The notes under the pieces: generated by a model
Told to the model about the DNA's origin: nothing
Databases searched by the model: none
What the model saw: only the letters and a program-made list of their open reading frames with translations
In this document: one piece after another, positions 20,156 through 27,895 of the stretch
Position numbering within the stretch: position 1 is the first letter of the stretch
How the letters are laid out: each line of letters begins with the position of its first letter
Assembly: GCA_947259705.1 (NCBI GenBank)
Contig: CAMYNL010000008.1
Location: 40,218 to 104,217 of the forward strand
DNA length: 64,000 nt
Direction of reading: 5' to 3'
Source: an uncultured Gammaproteobacteria bacterium
GTDB lineage: Bacteria > Pseudomonadota > Gammaproteobacteria > Arenicellales > JAANXG01
Translations under genes and position numbers: made by a program

Positions 20156-20923
20156 CTAACGGACAGCCCCGTGTGACACGGTGAGTATTTCGTGGCCAGA
20201 GTCGGTGACCAGTATGGTGTGTTCCCACTGGGCGGACAGGCTGTGATCGCGGGTCACCACCGTCCAATGGTCCACCAGCAGGCGGGTTTCCTTGCGGCCG
20301 GCATTGATCATGGGTTCAATGGTAAATGTCATGCCGGGCAGCAGCTCCACGCCGGTTCCCGGCTGGCCGTAGTGAAGAACCTGCGGTTCTTCGTGGAATT
20401 CACGGCCAATGCCATGCCCGCAGTACTCTCGCACGACGGAAAACCGGTGGCTCTCGGCATGGCTCTGGATGGCATGGCCTATGTCTCCGAGTCGGACGCC
20501 CGGGCGCACCAGCTCTATCCCCTTCAACATGCATTCCCGGGCGACTTCACACAGGCGCTGGGCCAGTATTTTCGGCTTGCCGACATAGAACATGCGGCTG
20601 GTATCGCCGTGGTAGTCATCCTTGATGACAGTGATATCGACATTGATGATGTCGCCGGGCCTGAGCTTCTTGTCGCCGGGAATACCATGGCAAACAACGT
20701 GGTTCACCGAGGTGCAAATAGATTTGGGGAACCCACGGTAGTTCAGCGGTGCCGGGATGGCTTGTTGCTCGTCCACGATGTAGTCGTGGCAGATCCGGTC
20801 AAGCTCGCCGGTGCTGATACCCGGTTCGATATGGTGCGCTATCATGTCCAGCACCTCCGAAGCCAGCCTGCCGGCGGTGCGCATTTTCTCGATTTCTCCG
20901 CTTGTCTTGATGGTGATGGCCAT
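20156..20923 (-). CDS. map: Type I methionine aminopeptidase
   Basis: The 255-residue enzyme has the type I signature segments NVDITVIKDDYHGDTSRMF with the two metal-binding aspartates, YCGHGIGREFHEEPQV with the active His, and GMTFTIEPMI with a metal-binding Glu. It removes the initiator methionine from nascent proteins. It starts with MAITIKTSGEIEKMR after an AGGAAAAG ribosome site. It is divergent from rpsB, the classical arrangement. It is the first gene of the minus-strand run map-glnD-dapD-dapE-PP2C-FHA. Confidence 0.96.
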   Translation of the reverse strand: MAITIKTSGEIEKMRTAGRLASEVLDMIAHHIEPGISTGELDRICHDYIVDEQQAIPAPLNYRGFPKSICTSVNHVVCHGIPGDKKLRPGDIINVDITVIKDDYHGDTSRMFYVGKPKILAQRLCEVARECMLKGIELVRPGVRLGDIGHAIQSHAESHRFSVVREYCGHGIGREFHEEPQVLHYGQPGTGVELLPGMTFTIEPMINAGRKETRLLVDHWTVVTRDHSLSAQWEHTILVTDSGHEILTVSHGAVR

Positions 20924-21056
20924 GATTCTTTTCCTGAATCGGGCTCGCCGGGCCCGGCCAGCCCTGCTCTGGTGCCGCGCCGGCGGCGAACAGGATGCCA
21001 GATGCTACAACAAATTGCGTCGCGGAAGCAGTCCGCGCGCCGGAGCAGGCGGAAGT

Positions 21057-21085
21057 TTGCCCCGGGGCGTGCCCTATGCTATAAA
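21057..21085 (+). promoter_or_regulatory. Strong sigma-70-like promoter for rpsB-tsf
   Basis: TTGCCC (21057-21062) and TATAAA (21080-21085) are separated by exactly 17 nt. Transcription would start near 21092, giving a leader of about 118 nt before rpsB. In other gammaproteobacteria this leader is a site of S2 autoregulation; I did not model a structure here. Confidence 0.75.
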
Positions 21086-21209
21086 ACGCGCGCTTTTTAC
21101 ATGTATCCCGGCCGCAAACCACAACGGTCGCCTGGGTGCCCGGACAGACGGTTCGGGTTGGCGCACGGGGCTTGCGGTGACTGACTAACCCGAACGGAGA
21201 ACCGCACTA

Positions 21210-22517
21210 ATGGCGAATGTAACCATGCGCCAGATGCTGGAAGCTGGTGTCCACTTCGGCCACCAGACCCGCTACTGGTCCCCCAAAATGCGTCCCTACA
21301 TCTTTGGGGAACGCAACAAGATCCACATCATCAATCTTGAGCACACACTGCCGCTGTTCGAGGAAGCGATGAACTTTCTGAGCAACATGGCCGCGAACGG
21401 CGGATCCATCCTGTTCGTGGGCACCAAACGGGCCGCCAGCAAGCTTGTCAAGGAGTCCGCCGAACGTTGCGGCAGCCCCTATGTCAACCATCGCTGGCTG
21501 GGCGGAATGCTGACCAACTTCAAGACCGTGCGTAACTCCATACAGCGTCTCAAGGACCTGGAGGCGGAGATCAGCGAGGGTGGCGGTGAGCGTTTGAGCA
21601 AGAAGGAACTGCTACGCCTGCAGCGGGAGCGTGACAAATTGCACCGCAGTCTCGCCGGCATAAAGGATATGGGCTCTCTGCCGGATGTGCTGTTTGTCAT
21701 CGATGTAAAGCAGGAATACATCGCGGTCGCCGAAGCCAACAAGTTGGGGATTCCGGTGGTGGCCGTGGTGGACACCAATTGCACGCCGGATGGCATCGAC
21801 TACGTCATACCGGGTAACGACGATGCTATCAGGGCTATCCGGCTCTATACCGAGGCCGTTGCCGAGACTATCTCGGAGGGCCGCAAGACGATTCCCCTCG
21901 CCGCCGAAGGCGATGCCGAGGATTACATTGAAGTAGACGCGGCTGGTCAGGCGATGCCCAAGAGCGCCCCCTCCAGGGCCCAGGCCGCCGGTGTGACGGC
22001 CAGGAAGCCCAAGGCGGCGCCGGCCGAACCCGCCGCCCCGACGGAGCGTGAAGCCGAGGCGGCACCGGCCGAATCCGCCGCCCCGACGGAGCGTGAAGCC
22101 GAGGCGGTGCCGGCCGAATCCGCCGCCCCGACGGAGCCTGAAGCCGAGGCGGCGCCTGCCGAACCCGCCACCCCGATAGAGCCTGAAGCCGAGGCGGCGC
22201 CTGCCCAGTCCACTGCGGTGGCAGGGTCTGCCGAGGCACCGGCCCCGGCGGCGCCGGCCGAACCCGCCGCCCCGACGGAGCCTGACGCGGAGGCGGAGCC
22301 GGAAGCGGCGGAAGTATCCGAGGACATAACACAGCTGAACGGTATCGGCCCCGTTATCAAGGGGAAGTTGGCCAAGCTGGGGATCACATCGATACAGCAG
22401 ATCGCTGCTTTGACGGACGAAGACATCGAGCGCATCGACCAGGAATTGGCGTTCAAGGGCCGCATCCGTCGGGAGCAGTGGGTCGAGCAGGCGAAACAAC
22501 TCCTGGGCATCGCGTAA
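21210..22517 (+). CDS. rpsB: Ribosomal protein S2 with repeat linker and C-terminal helix-hairpin-helix-like domain
   Basis: Residues 1 to about 230 are standard S2 ([20 protein letters not shown], later [20 protein letters not shown] and [20 protein letters not shown]). S2 binds the 30S neck and recruits S1. At 435 residues it is far longer than the usual 230-260. The extension has a 15-residue tandem repeat of the type [15 protein letters not shown] and then a 63-residue domain ([20 protein letters not shown], ending [12 protein letters not shown]). That domain resembles the small helix-hairpin-helix modules appended to some ribosomal and respiratory proteins. The reading frame is continuous, and tsf follows 36 nt later, so this is one real gene. 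The job of the added domain is unknown; nucleic-acid binding is a reasonable guess. Confidence 0.95.
   Translation: MANVTMRQMLEAGVHFGHQTRYWSPKMRPYIFGERNKIHIINLEHTLPLFEEAMNFLSNMAANGGSILFVGTKRAASKLVKESAERCGSPYVNHRWLGGMLTNFKTVRNSIQRLKDLEAEISEGGGERLSKKELLRLQRERDKLHRSLAGIKDMGSLPDVLFVIDVKQEYIAVAEANKLGIPVVAVVDTNCTPDGIDYVIPGNDDAIRAIRLYTEAVAETISEGRKTIPLAAEGDAEDYIEVDAAGQAMPKSAPSRAQAAGVTARKPKAAPAEPAAPTEREAEAAPAESAAPTEREAEAVPAESAAPTEPEAEAAPAEPATPIEPEAEAAPAQSTAVAGSAEAPAPAAPAEPAAPTEPDAEAEPEAAEVSEDITQLNGIGPVIKGKLAKLGITSIQQIAALTDEDIERIDQELAFKGRIRREQWVEQAKQLLGIA
22023..22301 (+). repeat. 45-bp tandem repeats within rpsB
   Basis: Four near-identical 45-bp units start at 22023, 22068, 22113 and 22158. A degenerate stretch follows, then a fifth unit starts at 22257. 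Each encodes about [15 protein letters not shown]. Units of 15 codons keep the frame, so copy number can vary without breaking the gene. Confidence 0.9.
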
Positions 22518-22553
22518 GCGATCTCCCTCGAACAGATCAACAGGGGTACAGTG

Positions 22554-23441
22554 ATGGCTATAACGGCGGCAATGGTAAAAGAACTGCGCGAGCGCACCGG
22601 TGCCGGCATGATGGAATGCAAGCAGGCCCTGACGGACGCTGGCGGCGACATGGACGCCGCGGTCGAGACCTTGCGCAAGAAGGGCGCTGCGAAGGCGGAC
22701 AAAAAGGCCGGGCGGATCGCGGCCGAAGGCGCGATCGCGAGTGCCTCTTCCGGTGACGGCGGGGCGGCAGCGTTGGTGGAGGTTAATTGCGAGACCGATT
22801 TTGTCGCCAAGGACGAAAACTTCGCGGCCTACGTGAAAGCGGTTGCCGAAACGGTCCTGCGCCGACGGCCCGCCGACCTGGAAGCCCTGAAACGTGCTCC
22901 CCTGGAAGGCGTGGACACGACGGTGGACGAGGCCAGGGTCGAACTCATCAGCAAGATCGGTGAAAACCTCGATGTGCGGCGCTTCGCGGTACTCGACGCC
23001 GACGCCGGGGGTCGGATAGACAACTACCTTCACGGCTCTCGCATCGGCGTTCTGGTCAAGCTGCGTGGTGGTGCGGAGCCGCTGGGAAGGGATGTCGCGA
23101 TGCACGTCGCAGCCTCGCGACCACTTTGCATCGACAAGGACGCGGTACCCGCGGAAACCCTGGCCAAGGAGCGTGAGATCTACCAATCGCAGGCCCAGGA
23201 AAGCGGAAAACCGGCTGAAATCGTCGCGAAAATCGTGGACGGTAAGGTCCAGAAATACATCAATGAAATCACCTTGCTGGGACAGCCCTTCGTGAAGGAC
23301 CCCGAGCAGAGCGTGGGCAAACTACTGGGCGCCCAGGGCGCCGAGGTGATGGAGTTCGTGCGCTTCGAGGTCGGCGAGGGCCTGGAAAAGCGTGAAGATG
23401 ATTTCGTGGCGGAAGTGATGGCACAGGCCAAAGGGGCCTGA
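22554..23441 (+). CDS. tsf: Translation elongation factor Ts
   Basis: The protein (295 residues from ATG 22554) starts MAITAAMVKELRERTGAGMM and continues ECKQALTDAGGDMDAAVE, the N-terminal domain that contacts EF-Tu. It also has the core signature VEVNCETDFVAKDENF. It exchanges GDP for GTP on EF-Tu. A GTG lies immediately before the ATG, but ATG fits the family start. It follows rpsB by 36 nt in the standard rpsB-tsf-pyrH-frr order. Confidence 0.97.
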   Translation: MAITAAMVKELRERTGAGMMECKQALTDAGGDMDAAVETLRKKGAAKADKKAGRIAAEGAIASASSGDGGAAALVEVNCETDFVAKDENFAAYVKAVAETVLRRRPADLEALKRAPLEGVDTTVDEARVELISKIGENLDVRRFAVLDADAGGRIDNYLHGSRIGVLVKLRGGAEPLGRDVAMHVAASRPLCIDKDAVPAETLAKEREIYQSQAQESGKPAEIVAKIVDGKVQKYINEITLLGQPFVKDPEQSVGKLLGAQGAEVMEFVRFEVGEGLEKREDDFVAEVMAQAKGA

Positions 23442-23444
23442 CGT

Positions 23445-24179
23445 TTGGCCCGGGACGGCGCCCCGTACAGCCGGATCGTGCTGAAGCTCAGTGGAGAAGC
23501 CCTGAGCGGCGACAACCGGACCGGTATCGACCCTGACGTCCTGCGCCAGATCTGCAGGCAGGTGGCGGCCGTGGTCGAACTGGAGATCGAGCTGGCGATA
23601 GTCATCGGAGGCGGTAATTTCTTCCGTGGCGTTAATGCGGCCGCGGCAGGTTTTGAGCGGGCAACGGCGGATTACATGGGCATGCTGGCGACGGTGATCA
23701 ACGCACTCGCCCTGCAGCAGGAACTGGAAGCTATTGGTATCGAGGCCCGGGTACAGTCCGCCATTCCCATTTCGCCGGTCAGTGAGCCCTACGTGCGCCA
23801 GCGGGCGTTAAAGCACCTGGCCAGCGGACGGGTGGTGATATTCGCCGCCGGCACCGGGAATCCCTTTTTTACCACCGATACGGCAGCGAGTCTGCGAGCT
23901 ATCGAAATCGGCGCGGATATCCTGCTCAAGGCCACGCAGGTCGACGGGGTGTATACTGACGACCCCCGTACCAATCCGGATGCCTCCCGCTACCGGGAAC
24001 TCAGTTATGGTGAGGCGCTGCAGAAGAATTTGCGGGTCATGGATGCGACGGCGTTTGCGCTTTGTCGCGAACATGGGTTGCCCCTGCGCGTGTTCGCGAT
24101 CAGCCGTCCGGACAGTTTTCGTAACATCGCATTAGGCGGCAGCGAGGGGACCTTGGTGTTCAGCGAGGTGGAGAAATGA
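23445..24179 (+). CDS. pyrH: UMP kinase
   Basis: The 244-residue amino acid kinase-fold enzyme has [20 protein letters not shown] at the N-terminus, [10 protein letters not shown] for the phosphates, and [16 protein letters not shown] near the C-terminal third, all diagnostic of bacterial PyrH. It phosphorylates UMP to UDP. The start is TTG at 23445, 3 nt after tsf, with AAAGGGG about 8 nt upstream. It overlaps frr by 4 nt. Another start close by cannot be excluded. Confidence 0.96.
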   Translation: MARDGAPYSRIVLKLSGEALSGDNRTGIDPDVLRQICRQVAAVVELEIELAIVIGGGNFFRGVNAAAAGFERATADYMGMLATVINALALQQELEAIGIEARVQSAIPISPVSEPYVRQRALKHLASGRVVIFAAGTGNPFFTTDTAASLRAIEIGADILLKATQVDGVYTDDPRTNPDASRYRELSYGEALQKNLRVMDATAFALCREHGLPLRVFAISRPDSFRNIALGGSEGTLVFSEVEK

Positions 24180-24736
24180 GTAAAGACACAATCAGGAAAG
24201 ATGCCGAAACCCGCATGCGCAAGAGCGTAGTCGCGGTCAAGGAAGAGTTGACCAAGTTGCGCACCGGCCGTGCGAGCACCGCCCTGCTGGATCATTTGAA
24301 GGTCGACTACTATGGCAATCCAACGCCACTGAATCAGGCGGCGTCGATCGGCGTGGCGGACTCGCGCACCCTTTCGGTTACCCCGTGGGAGAAGAACATG
24401 ATTCCCGCGGTGGAGAAGGCCATCTTGGAGTCGGATCTGGGACTAAACCCGGTGACGGCGGGCGATATCATCCGCATTCCGCTGCCGCCCCTGACCGAGG
24501 AGAGACGTCGGGAGATGACCAAGCTGGTCAAGGCCGAAGGGGAAAATGGCAAGGTGGCGGTCAGAAACATCCGCCGCGATGCCAATCATCATCTGAAGGA
24601 GATGTTGAAGGACAAGGAAATCGCCGAGGATGAAGAAAAGAAGGCCCTGGACGACATCCAGAAGCTGACGGATGGCTACATAGCGGAAATCGATGTGCTT
24701 GTCGAGGAGAAGGAAAAGGAGATTCTGGAGGTTTGA
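24176..24736 (+). CDS. frr: Ribosome recycling factor
   Basis: The 186-residue protein has the family length and sequence: [20 protein letters not shown], then [20 protein letters not shown], and [18 protein letters not shown] in the long three-helix bundle. With EF-G it splits post-termination ribosomes. Its ATG overlaps the pyrH stop (ATGA), so translation is coupled. A 45-nt gap leads to uppS. Confidence 0.97.
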   Translation: MSKDTIRKDAETRMRKSVVAVKEELTKLRTGRASTALLDHLKVDYYGNPTPLNQAASIGVADSRTLSVTPWEKNMIPAVEKAILESDLGLNPVTAGDIIRIPLPPLTEERRREMTKLVKAEGENGKVAVRNIRRDANHHLKEMLKDKEIAEDEEKKALDDIQKLTDGYIAEIDVLVEEKEKEILEV

Positions 24737-24781
24737 CGGGGCCCGCACCGGCCGTAACGCCGATTACCCTTGATTGAGACA

Positions 24782-25567
24782 ATGAACCAGCGACAGTTCA
24801 CCAGCACTACGGAGGCGGTTCCGGTTTCGGGAACGCATCCGAGGCATATCGCAATCATCATGGACGGTAATGGTCGTTGGGCGAAGAAGGCCGGTCTTCC
24901 CCGCATCGCTGGGCACAAACGGGGTCTGGAGTCAGTGCGCACTGTGGTCAAGGGCTGCGTGGAGGCGGGAGTCAAGTACCTCACCCTGTTTGCCTTCAGC
25001 AGCGAGAACTGGCGCCGCCCGCCCACCGAGGTAAGCCTGTTGATGGAGTTGTTTACCAACGCCCTCGAGAGCAAGGCCCGCAAACTTCATGAAAACCAGG
25101 TGCGCTTGCGTATCGTCGGCGACGTAGCGAGATTCAGCCCCAAGATTCGCATGCTTATACAGCGGGCGGAAACGCTGACGCGGGACAATGACAAGATGAA
25201 CCTGACCGTGGCGGCGAACTACGGTGGGCGCTGGGACGTCGCCGAGGCATGCAGAAAGATAGCGGCCGCTGTGGAGGCCGGTGATTTGAAGAGTTCCGAC
25301 ATTGACAGTAAAACCATCGAACGCTATCTCAGCACCAGCTTTCTGCCGGAGCCTGACCTTTTCATCCGCACCGGCGGGGAGCAGAGGATAAGCAATTTTC
25401 TCTTATGGCAGCTCGCCTATACCGAATTGTACTTCACCAGCACCCTGTGGCCCGATTTCGATGATCGTGCCTTCCAGGATGCCCTGAGATCCTTCGCGAT
25501 GCGGCAAAGGCGCTTCGGCCAGACCGGTGATCAACTTATCGGAAGACGCCGGGCGACCAATGCTTAG
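24782..25567 (+). CDS. uppS: Undecaprenyl diphosphate synthase
   Basis: The cis-prenyltransferase signature HIAIIMDGNGRWAKKAG lies about 25 residues from the start, with LTLFAFSSENWRRP and the C-terminal DLFIRTGGEQRISNFLLWQ. The enzyme extends FPP with IPP to the lipid carrier for peptidoglycan and O-antigen. I favour ATG 24782; a TTG at 24770 would add four residues. Neither has a strong ribosome site. The stop overlaps cdsA by 8 nt. It depends on an isoprenoid supply, yet dxr is missing from the usual place downstream. Confidence 0.95.
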   Translation: MNQRQFTSTTEAVPVSGTHPRHIAIIMDGNGRWAKKAGLPRIAGHKRGLESVRTVVKGCVEAGVKYLTLFAFSSENWRRPPTEVSLLMELFTNALESKARKLHENQVRLRIVGDVARFSPKIRMLIQRAETLTRDNDKMNLTVAANYGGRWDVAEACRKIAAAVEAGDLKSSDIDSKTIERYLSTSFLPEPDLFIRTGGEQRISNFLLWQLAYTELYFTSTLWPDFDDRAFQDALRSFAMRQRRFGQTGDQLIGRRRATNA

Positions 25568-26360
25568 GCTGAGGGTGATCACGGCGCTGGTGCTGGCGCC
25601 GCTGTTCATCCTTGCGCTTTTCTTACTTCCCGCAACAAGTTTCTCGCTGCTGCTGGGTATGATAGTGCTGGGTGGCGCATGGGAGTGGGGAAGATTGTCC
25701 GGGCTGCATACTCCGTTGCAACTTGTTTCCTGGTTGCTGCTGGTAGCAGGGCTGCTGGCCGCTGCCAAGCTATGGTTTCCGGCGGTCTTCACCATCGGCC
25801 TGGCGTCAGCATGGTGGGTATTGATGGCAATGACGCTGATATTGGGGCGGCGACGCGGATTGCCCCGTTGGTCTGCAGGGGGGCGCCTGCTGATTGGGGT
25901 CGTCGTCCTGGTCCCCGCATGGCAGGCACTGACCTGGCTGCACGTAGAGGACCGATTGCTGGTATTGTGTGTACTCCTGGTCGTCTGGGCCGCCGATACG
26001 GGCGCTTATTTCACCGGCCGTTCCGTTGGCCGCCATAAACTGGCGCCGGCGGTGAGTCCTGGCAAAACGGTGGAAGGCACGTTGGGCGGGCTGGCGGCGG
26101 TGATGGCGGCCGCAGTGGTGTTCTGGTGGTTGATCCCGGCCCTTTCAATCGTCGGGTGGGTGGCATTATGCATCGTGACTTGCCTGGCGTCGGTGGTGGG
26201 AGACTTGACGGAGAGTCATCTGAAGCGTCTGGCGGGAGCGAAAGACAGCGGCACATCGTTGCCGGGGCATGGCGGGGTGTTGGACCGGATCGACAGCATC
26301 ACCGCGGCGGCGCCCGTTTTCGCCAGCGGCTGGGTTTTTCTGGCCGGCGAGGGAGGTTGA
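25560..26360 (+). CDS. cdsA: Phosphatidate cytidylyltransferase
   Basis: From ATG 25560 the 266-residue membrane protein begins MLRLRVITALVLAPLFILAL and has about seven hydrophobic segments. The C-terminal signature is present: HLKRLAGAKDSGTSLPGHGG followed by VLDRIDS. It makes CDP-diacylglycerol for phospholipid synthesis. A longer in-frame start lies inside uppS, but 25560 gives the usual N-terminus and overlaps the uppS stop. After it come only 119 nt before rseP, where dxr would be expected. Confidence 0.95.
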   Translation: MLRLRVITALVLAPLFILALFLLPATSFSLLLGMIVLGGAWEWGRLSGLHTPLQLVSWLLLVAGLLAAAKLWFPAVFTIGLASAWWVLMAMTLILGRRRGLPRWSAGGRLLIGVVVLVPAWQALTWLHVEDRLLVLCVLLVVWAADTGAYFTGRSVGRHKLAPAVSPGKTVEGTLGGLAAVMAAAVVFWWLIPALSIVGWVALCIVTCLASVVGDLTESHLKRLAGAKDSGTSLPGHGGVLDRIDSITAAAPVFASGWVFLAGEGG

Positions 26361-26479
26361 ATGCGGATCACAGGCATCGATCGCGCAGTGCGGCGAGAGG
26401 GCCATCCGGGGCGGAACTGTAAGCCGCGTCTGCAGACCAAACACTTGATCGGCTCATTCTATAGAATTTCCGGTATGCA

Positions 26480-27847
26480 ATGACACAGTTCCTCTTCAGC
26501 ATCGGCGGGTTTATTGTCGCCCTGGGAATCCTGGTGGCGGTTCACGAATTCGGGCACTACTGGGTAGCCCGAAAACTGGGTGTCAAGGTGCTGCGGTTCT
26601 CCATAGGATTCGGCCGACCCTTGTGGGTCAGGCGGGCGGGCCCGGACGACACGGAGTACATGTTGGCGGCAATTCCACTCGGTGGCTACGTCAAGATGCT
26701 GGACGAAAACGAAGACGAAAACGTGCCCGAGCACGAGTTGTCGCGTGCCTTCAATCGACAGCCGCTCTGGAAGCGGTCCGCCATCGTTCTTGCCGGCCCC
26801 ATGTTCAATTTCCTGTTCGCTTTTGTCGCCTACTGGCTGGTTTTCGTGGCCGGGGTGGAAGGCCTCAAGCCCGTCGTAGGAAAGGTGCTCCCGGATTCCA
26901 TTGCCGAAGCCGGCGGATTCGAGGTAGGGGACGAAATAGTGGCAATAGACGGGCGGCCCAATCGCAGTTGGGATGAACACCGCCTGTATCTGTTCAATCA
27001 GGCATTCAAGGGGCGTGACATCCCGGTGCAGGTGCAAACACGGGATGGCGACGTGGTGCAGCGCCACATCGACCTCGGCCGGTTGCCCGTGAGCAAGATC
27101 GACTCGGCGCTGATCGAACGCGGGGTGGGTTTGATCGGGTACCTTCCCGAAGTGAGTACCGTGGTGGGTCGCGTATCGATATCTTCCCCCGCAGCAAACG
27201 CCGGGCTTAGGGCGCAGGACAGAATCACCAGGGTGAACGGCAGCACCGTGAATTCCTGGCTGGATGTGGTAAAGTCGATTCAACCCAGACCCGATCAGGC
27301 GCTCCAGCTGGAGATAGAGCGGGACGGGCAGGTAGTGGTGCTCACCATCGTGCCGGCGAGGGTCAGGGTTGGCGATCAGGAGATCGGCCGCATCGGCATC
27401 GAACCGGTGCCGGTCGAGATACCACCGGAGTATCGTCTGCTGGTGCGTTACGGCCCCCTGGAAGCCGTGGTGCGGAGTGTCGAGAGCGTTTGGACCATGT
27501 CTACCCTGACGCTGAAGATGCTGGTCAAGATCGCGCAGCTAGAAGTTTCGGCCAAGAATATCAGCGGACCGCTCACCATTGCCCAGTATGCCGGACATAC
27601 CGCGCGCGTGGGACTTGATCGCTTTTTGCTGTTTCTGGCGGTGGTCAGCATCAGTCTCGGCGTGCTGAACCTGCTGCCGATTCCGGTGCTGGACGGTGGG
27701 CATCTGGTCTATCACTTGGTGGAAGCGATCATCGGCGGCCCGGTACCGAAGAAAGTGCTGCTCTGGGGACAACAGATAGGAATTCTCGTTCTTTTCGCCC
27801 TGATGAGCCTCGCATTTTACAATGATATAGTCCGGCTCATGCAGTAG
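26480..27847 (+). CDS. rseP: RIP site-2 metalloprotease RseP
   Basis: The 455-residue inner-membrane protease has HEFGH at residues 22-26 in the first membrane segment, two PDZ domains (about 120-300), and the C-terminal LLPIPVLDGGHLVYH with the third zinc ligand. It cuts the anti-sigma factor RseA inside the membrane after the first cleavage, releasing sigma-E. The matching rpoE-rseA-rseB genes lie at 51.5-53.6 kb. Length is normal, and bamA follows as in related genomes. Confidence 0.95.
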   Translation: MTQFLFSIGGFIVALGILVAVHEFGHYWVARKLGVKVLRFSIGFGRPLWVRRAGPDDTEYMLAAIPLGGYVKMLDENEDENVPEHELSRAFNRQPLWKRSAIVLAGPMFNFLFAFVAYWLVFVAGVEGLKPVVGKVLPDSIAEAGGFEVGDEIVAIDGRPNRSWDEHRLYLFNQAFKGRDIPVQVQTRDGDVVQRHIDLGRLPVSKIDSALIERGVGLIGYLPEVSTVVGRVSISSPAANAGLRAQDRITRVNGSTVNSWLDVVKSIQPRPDQALQLEIERDGQVVVLTIVPARVRVGDQEIGRIGIEPVPVEIPPEYRLLVRYGPLEAVVRSVESVWTMSTLTLKMLVKIAQLEVSAKNISGPLTIAQYAGHTARVGLDRFLLFLAVVSISLGVLNLLPIPVLDGGHLVYHLVEAIIGGPVPKKVLLWGQQIGILVLFALMSLAFYNDIVRLMQ

Positions 27848-27895
27848 ACGCGAGACCGACTCTCCGCGGGCCGCTTACGAAGATAAACAACCCTG

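Noticed and set aside
21612..23186. 524-codon minus-strand open frame antisense to rpsB and tsf
   Set aside because: Its repeats (GFGRRRLGF type) mirror the rpsB tandem repeats on the other strand; no start signal or motif supports it.
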